In this document: piece after piece, positions 26,692 through 34,577 of the stretch
Numbering within the stretch: the first letter of the stretch is position 1
How the letters are laid out: each line of letters begins with the position of its first letter
From: Burkholderia anthina
GTDB taxonomy: Bacteria > Pseudomonadota > Gammaproteobacteria > Burkholderiales > Burkholderiaceae
Assembly (NCBI RefSeq): GCF_001547525.1
Contig: NZ_CM003768.1
Coordinates: forward strand, 3,038,001-3,102,000
DNA length: 64,000 nucleotides
Direction: 5' to 3'
Notes under the pieces: model-generated
Told to the model about the DNA's origin: nothing
The model's database searches: none
What the model saw: only the letters and a program-made list of their open reading frames with translations
Position numbers and translations under genes: made by a program

Positions 26692-28124
26692 CCGCGCTGG
26701 CCGCTGCGCGACGAACGGTTGCGGTTCGGATGCGCGGCGTTGCCGCTTGCCGGGCGGGCGCCGTTGCCGCCGCCTGCCGGACGTCCGCCGCCATTGCCGC
26801 CGGCCCCGCCTTGCGTGCGCGGCTTCGCGGCCTTCTGCTGCGCGGCCTTCGGTTGCGCGTTGCCGTCGCGCTTCGCGGCCGGCTGGCCTGAGCCGCCGGC
26901 ACGTGGCTGACGATTGCCGCCGCCACCGCCACGCGGCTGCTGCTGGCCACGGCGCTGCTGAATCGGCTCCGGTTTCGCGTTCGGATCGGGTTCGAAGCCC
27001 GCGATCACTTCCTGCGGAATCTCGCGCTTGATCAGCCGCTCGATGTCGCGCAGCAACTGCTTCTCGTCGACGCACACGAGCGACACGGCTTCGCCGGTCG
27101 CGCCCGCGCGGCCCGTGCGGCCGATCCGGTGCACGTAGTCTTCCGGCACGTTCGGCAGATCGAAGTTGACGACGTGCGGCAACTGGTCGATGTCGATCCC
27201 GCGCGCGGCGATATCGGTCGCGACGAGCACCTGCAGCGTGCTGTTCTTGAACTCGGCCAGCGCGCGCGTACGCGCCGACTGGCTCTTGTTGCCGTGGATC
27301 GCCATCGCGCTGATGCCGTCCTTCGTCAACTGCTCGGCGAGCCGGTTCGCGCCGTGCTTGGTGCGCGTGAACACGAGCACCTGGAACCAGTTGTGTTCGC
27401 GGATCAGGTGCGTGAGCAGCTCGCGCTTGCGATCGCGGTCGACCGGATGGATCTTCTGCGCGACGCTCTCGGCGGTCGTGTTGCGGCGCGCGACCTCGAT
27501 CAGCGCGGGCGAGTCGAGCAGGCTGTCGGCGAGCGCCTTGATTTCATCGGAGAAGGTGGCCGAGAACAGCAGGTTCTGGCGCTGCGGCGGCAGCTTCGCG
27601 AGCACGCGCTTGATGTCGTGGATGAAGCCCATGTCGAGCATCCGGTCGGCTTCGTCGAGCACGAGGATGTCGAGATCCGACAGGTCGATGGTCTTCTGCT
27701 GCATGTGGTCGAGCAGGCGCCCCGGCGTCGCGACGACGATGTCGACGCCGCGCTTGAGCGCATCGATCTGCGGATTGATGCTGACGCCGCCGAACATCAC
27801 GGTCGAGCGCAGCTTCAGGTACTTGCTGTACGCGCGCACGCTTTCCTCGACCTGGGCGGCGAGTTCGCGCGTCGGCGTGAGGATCAGCGCGCGCACCGCG
27901 CGCTTCGCGCCGCGGTGCTCGGCGTAGAACGTGTGCAGGCGTTGCAGGATCGGCAGCGTGAAGCCGGCGGTCTTGCCGGTGCCGGTTTGCGCGCCGGCGA
28001 GCAGGTCGCCGCCGCCGAGGACGGCCGGAATGGCCTGCTGCTGGATCGGAGTCGGCGACGTGTAGCCGAGCTCGTTGACCGCCTTGACCAGCGGTTCGGC
28101 CAGGCCGAGAGATTCGAAAGACAT
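26685..28124 (-). CDS. rhlE: DEAD-box RNA helicase RhlE, 479 aa
   Basis: All DEAD-box motifs are present: Q motif (TPIQQQAIP), motif I AQTGTGKT (45-52), Ia PTRELA, Ib TPGR, II DEAD ([12 protein letters not shown]), [30 protein letters not shown] and [12 protein letters not shown]. The tail of about 100 residues is Gly/Arg/Ala/Gln-rich, an RGG-like RNA-binding extension typical of RhlE. Such helicases remodel ribosomal and messenger RNA. The ATG at 28124 is preferred to the GTG at 28133 because it matches family N-termini. Confidence 0.93.
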   Translation of the reverse strand: MSFESLGLAEPLVKAVNELGYTSPTPIQQQAIPAVLGGGDLLAGAQTGTGKTAGFTLPILQRLHTFYAEHRGAKRAVRALILTPTRELAAQVEESVRAYSKYLKLRSTVMFGGVSINPQIDALKRGVDIVVATPGRLLDHMQQKTIDLSDLDILVLDEADRMLDMGFIHDIKRVLAKLPPQRQNLLFSATFSDEIKALADSLLDSPALIEVARRNTTAESVAQKIHPVDRDRKRELLTHLIREHNWFQVLVFTRTKHGANRLAEQLTKDGISAMAIHGNKSQSARTRALAEFKNSTLQVLVATDIAARGIDIDQLPHVVNFDLPNVPEDYVHRIGRTGRAGATGEAVSLVCVDEKQLLRDIERLIKREIPQEVIAGFEPDPNAKPEPIQQRRGQQQPRGGGGGNRQPRAGGSGQPAAKRDGNAQPKAAQQKAAKPRTQGGAGGNGGGRPAGGGNGARPASGNAAHPNRNRSSRSGQRGH

Positions 28125-28193
28125 AGATACCACTCTTGAGTTTTATGATCGGCGATGCATCGCGCGGCCCGCGCGGCAAACCTGCATCGCAAA

Positions 28194-28242
28194 ACAGCCA
28201 AAAAGCAAAAGGGCGCGGCCGCGGTTTCCCGCAGCCGCGCCC
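28194..28242 (-). terminator. Rho-independent terminator after the cytochrome c gene
   Basis: On the minus strand GGGCGCGGCTGCGG pairs with CCGCGGCCGCGCCC (one G-T pair) around a GAAA tetraloop, followed by TTTTGCTTTTT. It lies 20 bases past the cytochrome stop and before rhlE. Confidence 0.85.
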
Positions 28243-28261
28243 CGTTTGTGTGCGCCGCTTC

Positions 28262-29560
28262 TTAGTCGAGCGGCGCGGAACGCAGATCGCTCACCTGTTG
28301 CGGCGAGATCGGCGTACCGTTGTTACCCCATGACATCCGGATATACGTGACAACCGCCGCGACTTCCTGGTTCGACAGCGACTGCGCGAACGGCGGCATC
28401 CCGTACGGACGCGGATTCTTGAACGTACTCGGCGGGTAGCCGCCATTCAGCACCATGCGGATCGGGTTGACGGCCGATTCCATCATGATCGAGTGGTTGC
28501 CCGCGAGCGGCGGATAGGCCGGCGGCTTGCCCGCGCCGTTTTCGGCGTGGCAGGTCGCGCAGTTGTCCGCGTAGATCTTCTTGCCCTGTTCGAACAGCGC
28601 GTTGCCGAACTGCTTCGACGGCTCGTACTGCATGTTCTTCGGCGCTTCAGCCTTCTGCGGGATCGACTTCAGGTACGTCGACATCGCGCGCGTATCTTCG
28701 TCGGTCATGTACTGCAGGCTGTTGTGGACCACGTCCGCCATCGGGCCGAATACCGCGCCCTTCTGCGACACGCCGGCCTGCAGCAGGTCGGACAGCTCCT
28801 GCACGTGCCAGTCGCCGAGGCCGAGTTCCTTGTCGTTCGTCAGCGACGGCGCATACCAGTTCTGCAGCGGGATCAGGCCGCCGGCGAACGCCGACGAGTT
28901 CACCGGGCCGCCCATCATGTTGATCGACGTGTGGCACATCGAGCAGTGGCCGAGGCCTTCGACGAGATACGCGCCGCGGTTCCATTCGACGGACTTCGTC
29001 GGATCCGGCTTGTACTCGCCTTCCTTGAAGAACAGCGTGCGCCAGCCGATCAGCAGGTTGCGGTTGTTGAACGGGAACTTCAGTTCGTGCGGACGGCTCG
29101 GCACCGACACCGGCGGGACCGAACGCAGGTACGCGTAGATCGCGTCCGAATCGGCGCGCGTGACCTTCGTGTAGCTCGCGAACGGGAAGCCCGGATACAG
29201 CAGGCTGCCGTCCTTCGAGCGACCCGTGTGCATCGCGCGGTAGAAGTCGTCCGACGTCCACTTGCCGATACCGTTCTGGTCGTCCGGCGTGATGTTCGGC
29301 GTGTACATCGTGCCGAACGGCGTCGCCATCGGCAGGCCGCCCGCGAACGACTTGCCGCCGCGCACCGTGTGGCACGCGATACAGTCGCCGACGCGCGCGA
29401 GGTATTCGCCCTTCTTGATCAGCGCGGCCTGGTCGGCCGGCGTGGCCGCGACGGCGGCAGCGCCGTGCAGCGTGTCGTTGCCCGGCCACAGGACCGGCAC
29501 GAGGGCGGCAGCCGCGACGATCGCGACGGCCGAGAGTGCAAACAGGGACTTGCGTTTCAT
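28262..29560 (-). CDS. Tri-haem cytochrome c, alcohol/gluconate dehydrogenase subunit type, 432 aa
   Basis: A signal peptide or membrane anchor (LFALSAVAIVAAAALVPVLW) leads into a periplasmic protein with three CXXCH haem sites: CIACH, CSMCH and CATCH, each in its own cytochrome c domain. This is the architecture of the cytochrome subunits of membrane-bound gluconate 2-dehydrogenase and alcohol dehydrogenase, which pass electrons to ubiquinone. GGGAG is upstream of the ATG at 29560. A di-haem cytochrome lies 19 bases upstream in the same operon, but no dehydrogenase subunit is encoded next to it. Confidence 0.88.
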   Translation of the reverse strand: MKRKSLFALSAVAIVAAAALVPVLWPGNDTLHGAAAVAATPADQAALIKKGEYLARVGDCIACHTVRGGKSFAGGLPMATPFGTMYTPNITPDDQNGIGKWTSDDFYRAMHTGRSKDGSLLYPGFPFASYTKVTRADSDAIYAYLRSVPPVSVPSRPHELKFPFNNRNLLIGWRTLFFKEGEYKPDPTKSVEWNRGAYLVEGLGHCSMCHTSINMMGGPVNSSAFAGGLIPLQNWYAPSLTNDKELGLGDWHVQELSDLLQAGVSQKGAVFGPMADVVHNSLQYMTDEDTRAMSTYLKSIPQKAEAPKNMQYEPSKQFGNALFEQGKKIYADNCATCHAENGAGKPPAYPPLAGNHSIMMESAVNPIRMVLNGGYPPSTFKNPRPYGMPPFAQSLSNQEVAAVVTYIRMSWGNNGTPISPQQVSDLRSAPLD

Positions 29561-29579
29561 TGTGTCTGTCTCCCTTGCC

Positions 29580-30344
29580 TTATTGCGGTTCGCTGCCGCA
29601 GGCGAGCGGAGTCTTCATCGAACGCGCCGGGGCCGGCACGGGGTTGGCGGGCGCCGGTTGCGCGGCGAGCCATGCGGTCACGGCCGTCACGTCTTCGTCG
29701 GAAAGCTTCGCGGCGATGTCGTGCATGCAATCGGGCGCCTTCGCGTGGCGGTTGCCCGAGCGCCATGCGCCGAGCTGTGCGCTCAGGTAGTCGGCGTGCA
29801 GGCCGACGAGGCCCGGGATCGCCGGCTGCATGCCGGTCAGCCCCGCGCCGTGGCAGGCCACGCAGGCCGGCAGCTTGCGGGCCGGGTCGCCCTGCGTGAC
29901 GAGCTGCTTGCCGCGTGCGAGCGTCGCGGCCGGCAGCGTCGGCTTCGCCGGCGTCGGGTACGGCGGACGCTCGGCCGAGAAGTGCTCGGCGATTTCGCGC
30001 AGGTAGTCGTCGTTCAGGTACGTGAGCAGATAGTTCATCGGCGGGTACTTGCGCCGGCCGTCGCGGAAGTTGACGAGCTGGTTGTACAGGTACTCGGCCG
30101 GCTTGCCGGCAAGACGCGGGAAATAGTCGTTGTCCGTGCCCTGGCCGTGGACGCCGTGGCATGCGGTACAGCCGCGCACGCGCTCGGCCATGGTATCGGG
30201 TGCCTTGAGCGGCGCCTGCTGGGCGTGCGCTTGCTCCGTGGGCTTGGTCTGCGCTTGGGCAGCGCTCATAAGGCCCGCGCCGCCGATCATCAGAACGGCG
30301 AGCAGCGGACGGAAGAGGCGTCTTGAAGACACACGAGACTCCAT
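29580..30344 (-). CDS. Di-haem cytochrome c4-like protein, 254 aa
   Basis: A signal peptide (RRLFRPLLAVLMIGGAGLMS then AAQAQ) is followed by two cytochrome c domains with CTACH and CVACH. The tandem two-domain layout with ADYLSAQLGAWRSGNRHAK resembles the cytochrome c4 family, which carries electrons to terminal oxidases in the periplasm. The ATG at 30344 lacks a clear ribosome site; a GTG 12 bases downstream, with GGAG four bases before it, is a reasonable alternative start. It is co-transcribed with the tri-haem cytochrome. Confidence 0.88.
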   Translation of the reverse strand: MESRVSSRRLFRPLLAVLMIGGAGLMSAAQAQTKPTEQAHAQQAPLKAPDTMAERVRGCTACHGVHGQGTDNDYFPRLAGKPAEYLYNQLVNFRDGRRKYPPMNYLLTYLNDDYLREIAEHFSAERPPYPTPAKPTLPAATLARGKQLVTQGDPARKLPACVACHGAGLTGMQPAIPGLVGLHADYLSAQLGAWRSGNRHAKAPDCMHDIAAKLSDEDVTAVTAWLAAQPAPANPVPAPARSMKTPLACGSEPQ

Positions 30345-30722
30345 GATTATTCGTCGGGGACCTTGTCCGGGCTACGATCGGCTCGGCGCATGGACGGCAG
30401 GACAGCCGGGCTGCTGCGACGCGGCATTCTATCATCGATGGGTAATGACGGCTATTTGACGAAAGGACATCGGTTCCTGTCCGTTTGCGACTTGCGACAA
30501 TTTGACGCGCATTGCGCGACGGTCGAGTGAACCGGCGTGCGCTTTCACCCTCGAAGACCGTACACTCGCGGGTCGCGCGGCGCCGCCTCCGCCGCTGACC
30601 CAGTCATTTCTCCCGTTTCCGGATTCATCGATGACGTTTTCTACCGTGCCGTTGCCTGCCTCACGCTGTCCGTCCCGTTGCCGCCGCGCTGCCGGCCTGC
30701 CGCTTGCGGGAGGGTGCGCGCG
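30345..30722. other. Intergenic region between cytochrome and CopD-like genes
   Basis: A 378-base divergent region that should hold promoters for both genes. I could not place a convincing -10/-35 pair; the stretch 30480-30500 with TTGCGACTTGCGACAATTTG is the most AT-rich. No gene found. Confidence 0.4.
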
Positions 30723-31655
30723 ATGAAGTTCGACAGCTTGTGGATCGGCCAGGTCGCGCTCGCGGCGCTGATGGATGCGGCGTTCGCGATGGCGGTCGGC
30801 TCGGCGCTGCTCAAGGCGTGGCTCGGCAAGGACGGCGCGCGGCCGGTCATCGCGCCGTCGCACCCCGCATGGCTGCGCGCGCAACATTCGCTGGTGGCGG
30901 CCGCGCTGGCGCTGGTGCTCGCCGATCTCGGCTGGCTCGTGTACGAGGCCGCGGCGATGAGCGGCGCGGGGCTCGGCGGCGCGTTCGCCGCGATTCCCGT
31001 CATGCTGATGCAGACGCACACGGGCTTCGCATGGAGCGTCGCGTTCGCCGGCGCGGTGCTGCTCGCGATCGTCGCGCTCGCGAAGCCGGACGGCCCGCTC
31101 GCGCATGCGGTGCTGTGGTTCGCGGTGATCGTGGTGGCGGCCGGCAAGGCGTCGCTCGGCCATGCGGCCGACAGCGGCGTGCTGTCCGCGGCGGTCGGCG
31201 TGCAGACGCTGCACCTGCTGGCCACCGCCGTGTGGGGCGGCCTCGTGCTCGCGGGCGGGCTCGCGGTGTTGCCGGCGCTCGGGACGTCGGTCGCGCGCGG
31301 CGCGCTGATCCGCATCGGCCAGCACCTGTCGCGCACGTCGATCGTCGCGGTCGTCTTCGTGCTCGGCACCGGCGCGCTCAACGCGATCCGCGGGCTCGGC
31401 GGCTCGCTCGCGCCGCTCGACGGCAGCACGTGGGGCCGCGTGTTGCTGCTGAAGCTGCTGCTCGTCGCGCTCGCACTCGTGCTCGGCGGGCTCAACCGCT
31501 TCTCGGCGCTGCCGCGCCTGCGCCGCACCGCGGCGACCGAGGACGCGCACACGTTCCGCAACATCCTGCATCTCGAAGGGATGACGATGATCGGCGTGTT
31601 CGTCGCGGCGGCCGTGCTGTCGTTCAGCGTGCCGGGCTTCGCGGCGCTCGGCTGA
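30723..31655 (+). CDS. CopD-family membrane protein, 310 aa
   Basis: About eight hydrophobic segments. The CopD-domain pattern appears in the C-terminal part: HLLATAVWGGLVLAGGLAVLP, a conserved LSRTSIVAVV segment, an extracytoplasmic loop and a final LLLKLLLVALALVLGGLNRF. CopD proteins are inner membrane proteins linked to copper uptake or resistance. GGGAGGG precedes the ATG at 30723. No copC or other copper gene lies next to it, so copper transport is inferred from family only. Confidence 0.75.
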   Translation: MKFDSLWIGQVALAALMDAAFAMAVGSALLKAWLGKDGARPVIAPSHPAWLRAQHSLVAAALALVLADLGWLVYEAAAMSGAGLGGAFAAIPVMLMQTHTGFAWSVAFAGAVLLAIVALAKPDGPLAHAVLWFAVIVVAAGKASLGHAADSGVLSAAVGVQTLHLLATAVWGGLVLAGGLAVLPALGTSVARGALIRIGQHLSRTSIVAVVFVLGTGALNAIRGLGGSLAPLDGSTWGRVLLLKLLLVALALVLGGLNRFSALPRLRRTAATEDAHTFRNILHLEGMTMIGVFVAAAVLSFSVPGFAALG

Positions 31656-31790
31656 CGGCCGGACAGCGCGGCGCCGGGCGCCGGCGCGCGCCGCGGGCGT
31701 GGCGCGGATGCAAGAACGGCCGCCTTGTCGGGGCGGCCGTGTCGAACGCGTGGCGCGGCACGCGTGCGGCGCTCTTATCTCACGCGTTCG

Positions 31791-32939
31791 TCACCACTCG
31801 GCGACGCTGCCGTCCGCGTGGCGCCACACCGGGTTGCGCCAGCGATGGCCCGTCTTCGCCATCTCGCGCACCTTCTCCTCGTTCACGTCGATGCCGAGCC
31901 CCGGGCCCTGCGGGATCGCGACGAAGCCGTCCTCGTAGCGGAACACCTCGGGGTTGCGCAGGTAGTCGAGCAGGTCGTTGCCCTGGTTGTAGTGGATGCC
32001 GAGGCTCTGTTCCTGGATGAACGCGTTGTAGCTGACCGCATCGAGCTGCAGGCACGCGGCGAGCGCGATCGGCCCGAGCGGGCAGTGCAGCGCCAGCGCC
32101 ACGTCGTAGCTTTCCGCGAGCGTTGCGATCTTGCGGCACTCGGTGATGCCGCCCGCGTGCGACGCGTCCGGCTGGATGATGTCGACGTAGCCGCCCGCGA
32201 GGATGTGCTTGAAGTCCCAGCGCGAGTACAGCCGCTCGCCGAGCGCGATCGGCGTGTTGGTCTGGTTGACGATGTCGCGCAGCGCCTCGGCGTTCTCCGA
32301 CAGCACCGGCTCCTCGATGAACATCAGCTTGTACGGATCGAGTTCCTTCGCGAGCACCTTCGCCATCGGCTTGTGCACGCGGCCGTGGAAGTCGACGCCG
32401 ATCCCGACGTGCGGGCCGACCGCGTCGCGCACCGCCGCGACGTTCGCGATCACCTGCTCGACCTTGTCGTAGGTGTCGACGATCTGCAGCTCCTCGGAGC
32501 CGTTCATCTTCACGGCCTTGAAGCCGCGCTCGACGACCGCGCGCGCATTGTTCGCGACGTCGCTCGGCCGGTCGCCGCCGATCCACGAATACACCTTGAT
32601 GCGCTCGCGCACCTGGCCGCCGAGCAACGCATGCACCGGCACGCCGTGATGCTTGCCCTTGATGTCCCACAGCGCCTGGTCGACGCCCGCGATCGCGCTC
32701 ATCATGATCGGGCCGCCGCGGTAGAAGCCCGCGCGGTACATCACCTGCCAGTGATCCTCGATCAGGAGCGGGTCGCGCCCGACGAGGTAGTCGGCCAGTT
32801 CCTGCACGGCGGCCTCGACCGTGTGCGCGCGGCCTTCGACGACCGGCTCGCCCCAGCCGACGATACCCTCGTCGGTTTCGATCTTGAGGAACAGCCAGCG
32901 CGGCGGGACGACGAAGGTTTCGAGGCGGGTGATTTTCAC
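31791..32939 (-). CDS. dgoD: D-galactonate dehydratase, 382 aa
   Basis: Enolase-superfamily acid-sugar dehydratase converting D-galactonate to 2-keto-3-deoxy-D-galactonate. The metal ligands and catalytic residues sit in [22 protein letters not shown] and LGERLYSR, and a catalytic His in [13 protein letters not shown]. The whole protein closely follows E. coli DgoD. An ATG lies at 32954, but the GTG at 32939, nine bases after GGAG, gives exactly the usual 382 residues starting KITRLETF, so it is preferred. A GntR-type gene is divergent and is the likely regulator. Confidence 0.92.
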   Translation of the reverse strand: MKITRLETFVVPPRWLFLKIETDEGIVGWGEPVVEGRAHTVEAAVQELADYLVGRDPLLIEDHWQVMYRAGFYRGGPIMMSAIAGVDQALWDIKGKHHGVPVHALLGGQVRERIKVYSWIGGDRPSDVANNARAVVERGFKAVKMNGSEELQIVDTYDKVEQVIANVAAVRDAVGPHVGIGVDFHGRVHKPMAKVLAKELDPYKLMFIEEPVLSENAEALRDIVNQTNTPIALGERLYSRWDFKHILAGGYVDIIQPDASHAGGITECRKIATLAESYDVALALHCPLGPIALAACLQLDAVSYNAFIQEQSLGIHYNQGNDLLDYLRNPEVFRYEDGFVAIPQGPGLGIDVNEEKVREMAKTGHRWRNPVWRHADGSVAEW

Positions 32940-33025
32940 GATGCGAGTCTCCATGATTGACCGGCGCGACCGTTCGGGCGCGGCGCACGATCCGTGCTTT
33001 CGCGGTTATCCTAGCGTAGTCGCAT

Positions 33026-33053
33026 AAAAAATAGTATTAATAGCATTAATGTG
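33026..33053. promoter_or_regulatory. AT-rich operator/promoter between dgoD and the GntR gene
   Basis: ATTAAT-AGC-ATTAAT (33036-33050) is a perfect inverted repeat within an AT-rich island (AAAAAATAGTATTAATAGC). GntR/FadR regulators bind short dyads of this kind. It lies between the two divergent genes. Binding is inferred. Confidence 0.5.
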
Positions 33054-33088
33054 CAGATAGTGGGCAGCCCGCCCGACGGAGAACGATC

Positions 33089-33769
33089 ATTCAACGCGAC
33101 CTGCATGGACAGACGGCTTTCCGGCTCGCGACGGCGATCCTGCGCGGCGACTATCCGCCCGACTCGCTGCTGCCGAGGGAACCCGACCTGATGGAGATGT
33201 ACGGCGTGAGCCGCACGGTGATGCGCGAGGCGCTGCGCACGCTGACGTCGAAGGGGCTCGTCGAATCGCGGCCGAAGGTCGGCACGCGCGTGCGGCCGCG
33301 CCAGGCGTGGAACCTGCTCGACGCCGACCTGCTCGACTGGTATGCGCGCGTCGCGCCGCCGCTCGCGTTCGCGCTGAAGCTGCAGGAAATGCGCGAGATG
33401 ATCGAGCCGTACGCGGCCGCGCTCGCCGCCCGCGCGCATACGCCCGACGCGTTCGACGCGATCGAGGGCGCGGCGCGCGCGATGGCCGCCGCGCGCAACG
33501 TCGACGAATGGGTGCGCGCCGACCTGCGCTTTCACCTGAGCGTGCTGGAGGCCGGCGGCAACGAGCTGCTGGTGCCGCTCGGCACGCTGATCGATCGCAC
33601 GCTCGAGGCGCAACTGCAGTTGAATGCGCGCCGGGCGGACGTGTACAACGCGTCGCTTGCCGAGCATACGGCGGTGAGCGACGCGATCCGCGTGCGCGAC
33701 GAGAACGGCGCGCGCCGCGCAATGGCGACGCTGCTCGCGGTGACGCGTGCGCGGATCGAGATGTCGTGA
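33089..33769 (+). CDS. GntR/FadR-family regulator (FCD domain), probable ATT start, 226 aa
   Basis: An N-terminal winged helix (FRLATAILRGDYPPDSLLPR, then SRTVMREALRTLTSKGLVE) is followed by an FCD ligand-binding domain with metal-type residues (RADLRFHLSVLEAGGNE, LAEHTAVSDAIRV). The frame is open back to a stop at 33047, yet it has no ATG, GTG or TTG before ATG 33191, which would delete much of the winged helix. GGAG ends seven bases before ATT 33089 (four before ATC 33086), so translation probably starts there. It is divergent from dgoD, and likely represses galactonate use. Confidence 0.85.
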   Translation: MQRDLHGQTAFRLATAILRGDYPPDSLLPREPDLMEMYGVSRTVMREALRTLTSKGLVESRPKVGTRVRPRQAWNLLDADLLDWYARVAPPLAFALKLQEMREMIEPYAAALAARAHTPDAFDAIEGAARAMAAARNVDEWVRADLRFHLSVLEAGGNELLVPLGTLIDRTLEAQLQLNARRADVYNASLAEHTAVSDAIRVRDENGARRAMATLLAVTRARIEMS

Positions 33770-33803
33770 CGGAAGCGGGGCGGGCGGCGCCGTTGCGGTA
33801 CCG

Positions 33804-34049
33804 TCAGGCGTTCGCGCAGCCGCCCGGCTTGTGGATGCGTTCCGTCGACGGCGGGTACTTCGCGAGCAGGCTCGCTGGCCGCCGCGGCCGCGCGACCAGG
33901 TCGCCGCCGCAGTTCGGGCACTGGCCTTTGAGCACGTCGTCGGCGCACGTCGCGCAAAAAGTACATTCGAACGTACAGATGCGCGCGTCCGTCGAATCCG
34001 GCGGCAGATCCTTGTCGCAACATTCGCAGCCGGGGCGCAGTTCAAGCAT
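33804..34049 (-). CDS. DUF1272-like cysteine-rich protein, 81 aa
   Basis: A small cytoplasmic protein with paired cysteines CECCDKDLPP, CTFECTFCATCADDV and CPNCGGDL, arranged as zinc ribbons. This is the DUF1272 pattern. AAGGAG lies seven bases before the ATG at 34049, so the upstream Met at 34085 is not needed. The tail (ASLLAKYPPSTERIHKPGG) is hydrophilic. Function is unknown; zinc binding is inferred from cysteine spacing. Confidence 0.85.
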   Translation of the reverse strand: MLELRPGCECCDKDLPPDSTDARICTFECTFCATCADDVLKGQCPNCGGDLVARPRRPASLLAKYPPSTERIHKPGGCANA

Positions 34050-34190
34050 GACGGTCTCCTTGACGGGTGAGGGGGCGCCGCACATTGCGTGCGGCGCATG
34101 CGAGCGCTACTGTACGCGTTTGGATCGGCCCGGCCAACGGTGTCCCGCCCGGGCGCCGGCGCTGCACACGGGCTGCACCGGGAGACGACC

Positions 34191-34538
34191 ATGCTTTATC
34201 GCGGAAGCTGTCATTGTGGAGACGTGACGTTCGAGGCGGAAGGCGACCTGCAGGGCGTGATGGCGTGCAACTGCTCGATCTGCCGGCGCAAGGGCGCGCT
34301 GATGTGGTTCGTGCCGCGCGACCACATGAAGCTGCTGACGCCCGACGAAAATCTCGCGACCTACCTGTTCAACAAGCACGTGATCCGGCATCGCTTCTGC
34401 AAGCGTTGCGGGATTCACGCGTTCGGCGAGGGTGTCGATCCGAAGGGCACCGCGATGGCCGCGATCAACGTGCGCTGCCTCGAGGGCGTCGACCTCGACG
34501 CGCTGCCCGTCACGCACTACGACGGCCGCGCGCACTGA
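34191..34538 (+). CDS. GFA-domain (glutathione-dependent formaldehyde-activating-like) protein, 115 aa
   Basis: The cysteine pattern CHCGDVTFE, CNCSICRRKG and FCKRCGIHAFGE places it in the GFA/CENP-V zinc-binding family, which binds zinc and in some members activates glutathione adducts. Length is standard. GGGAG seven bases upstream supports the ATG at 34191. Divergent from the DUF1272-like gene. Whether it acts on formaldehyde is not shown here. Confidence 0.88.
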   Translation: MLYRGSCHCGDVTFEAEGDLQGVMACNCSICRRKGALMWFVPRDHMKLLTPDENLATYLFNKHVIRHRFCKRCGIHAFGEGVDPKGTAMAAINVRCLEGVDLDALPVTHYDGRAH

Positions 34539-34577
34539 GCGGCGCGCCGATGCGGGCGCCTGCGCGCGGCGATCGGG

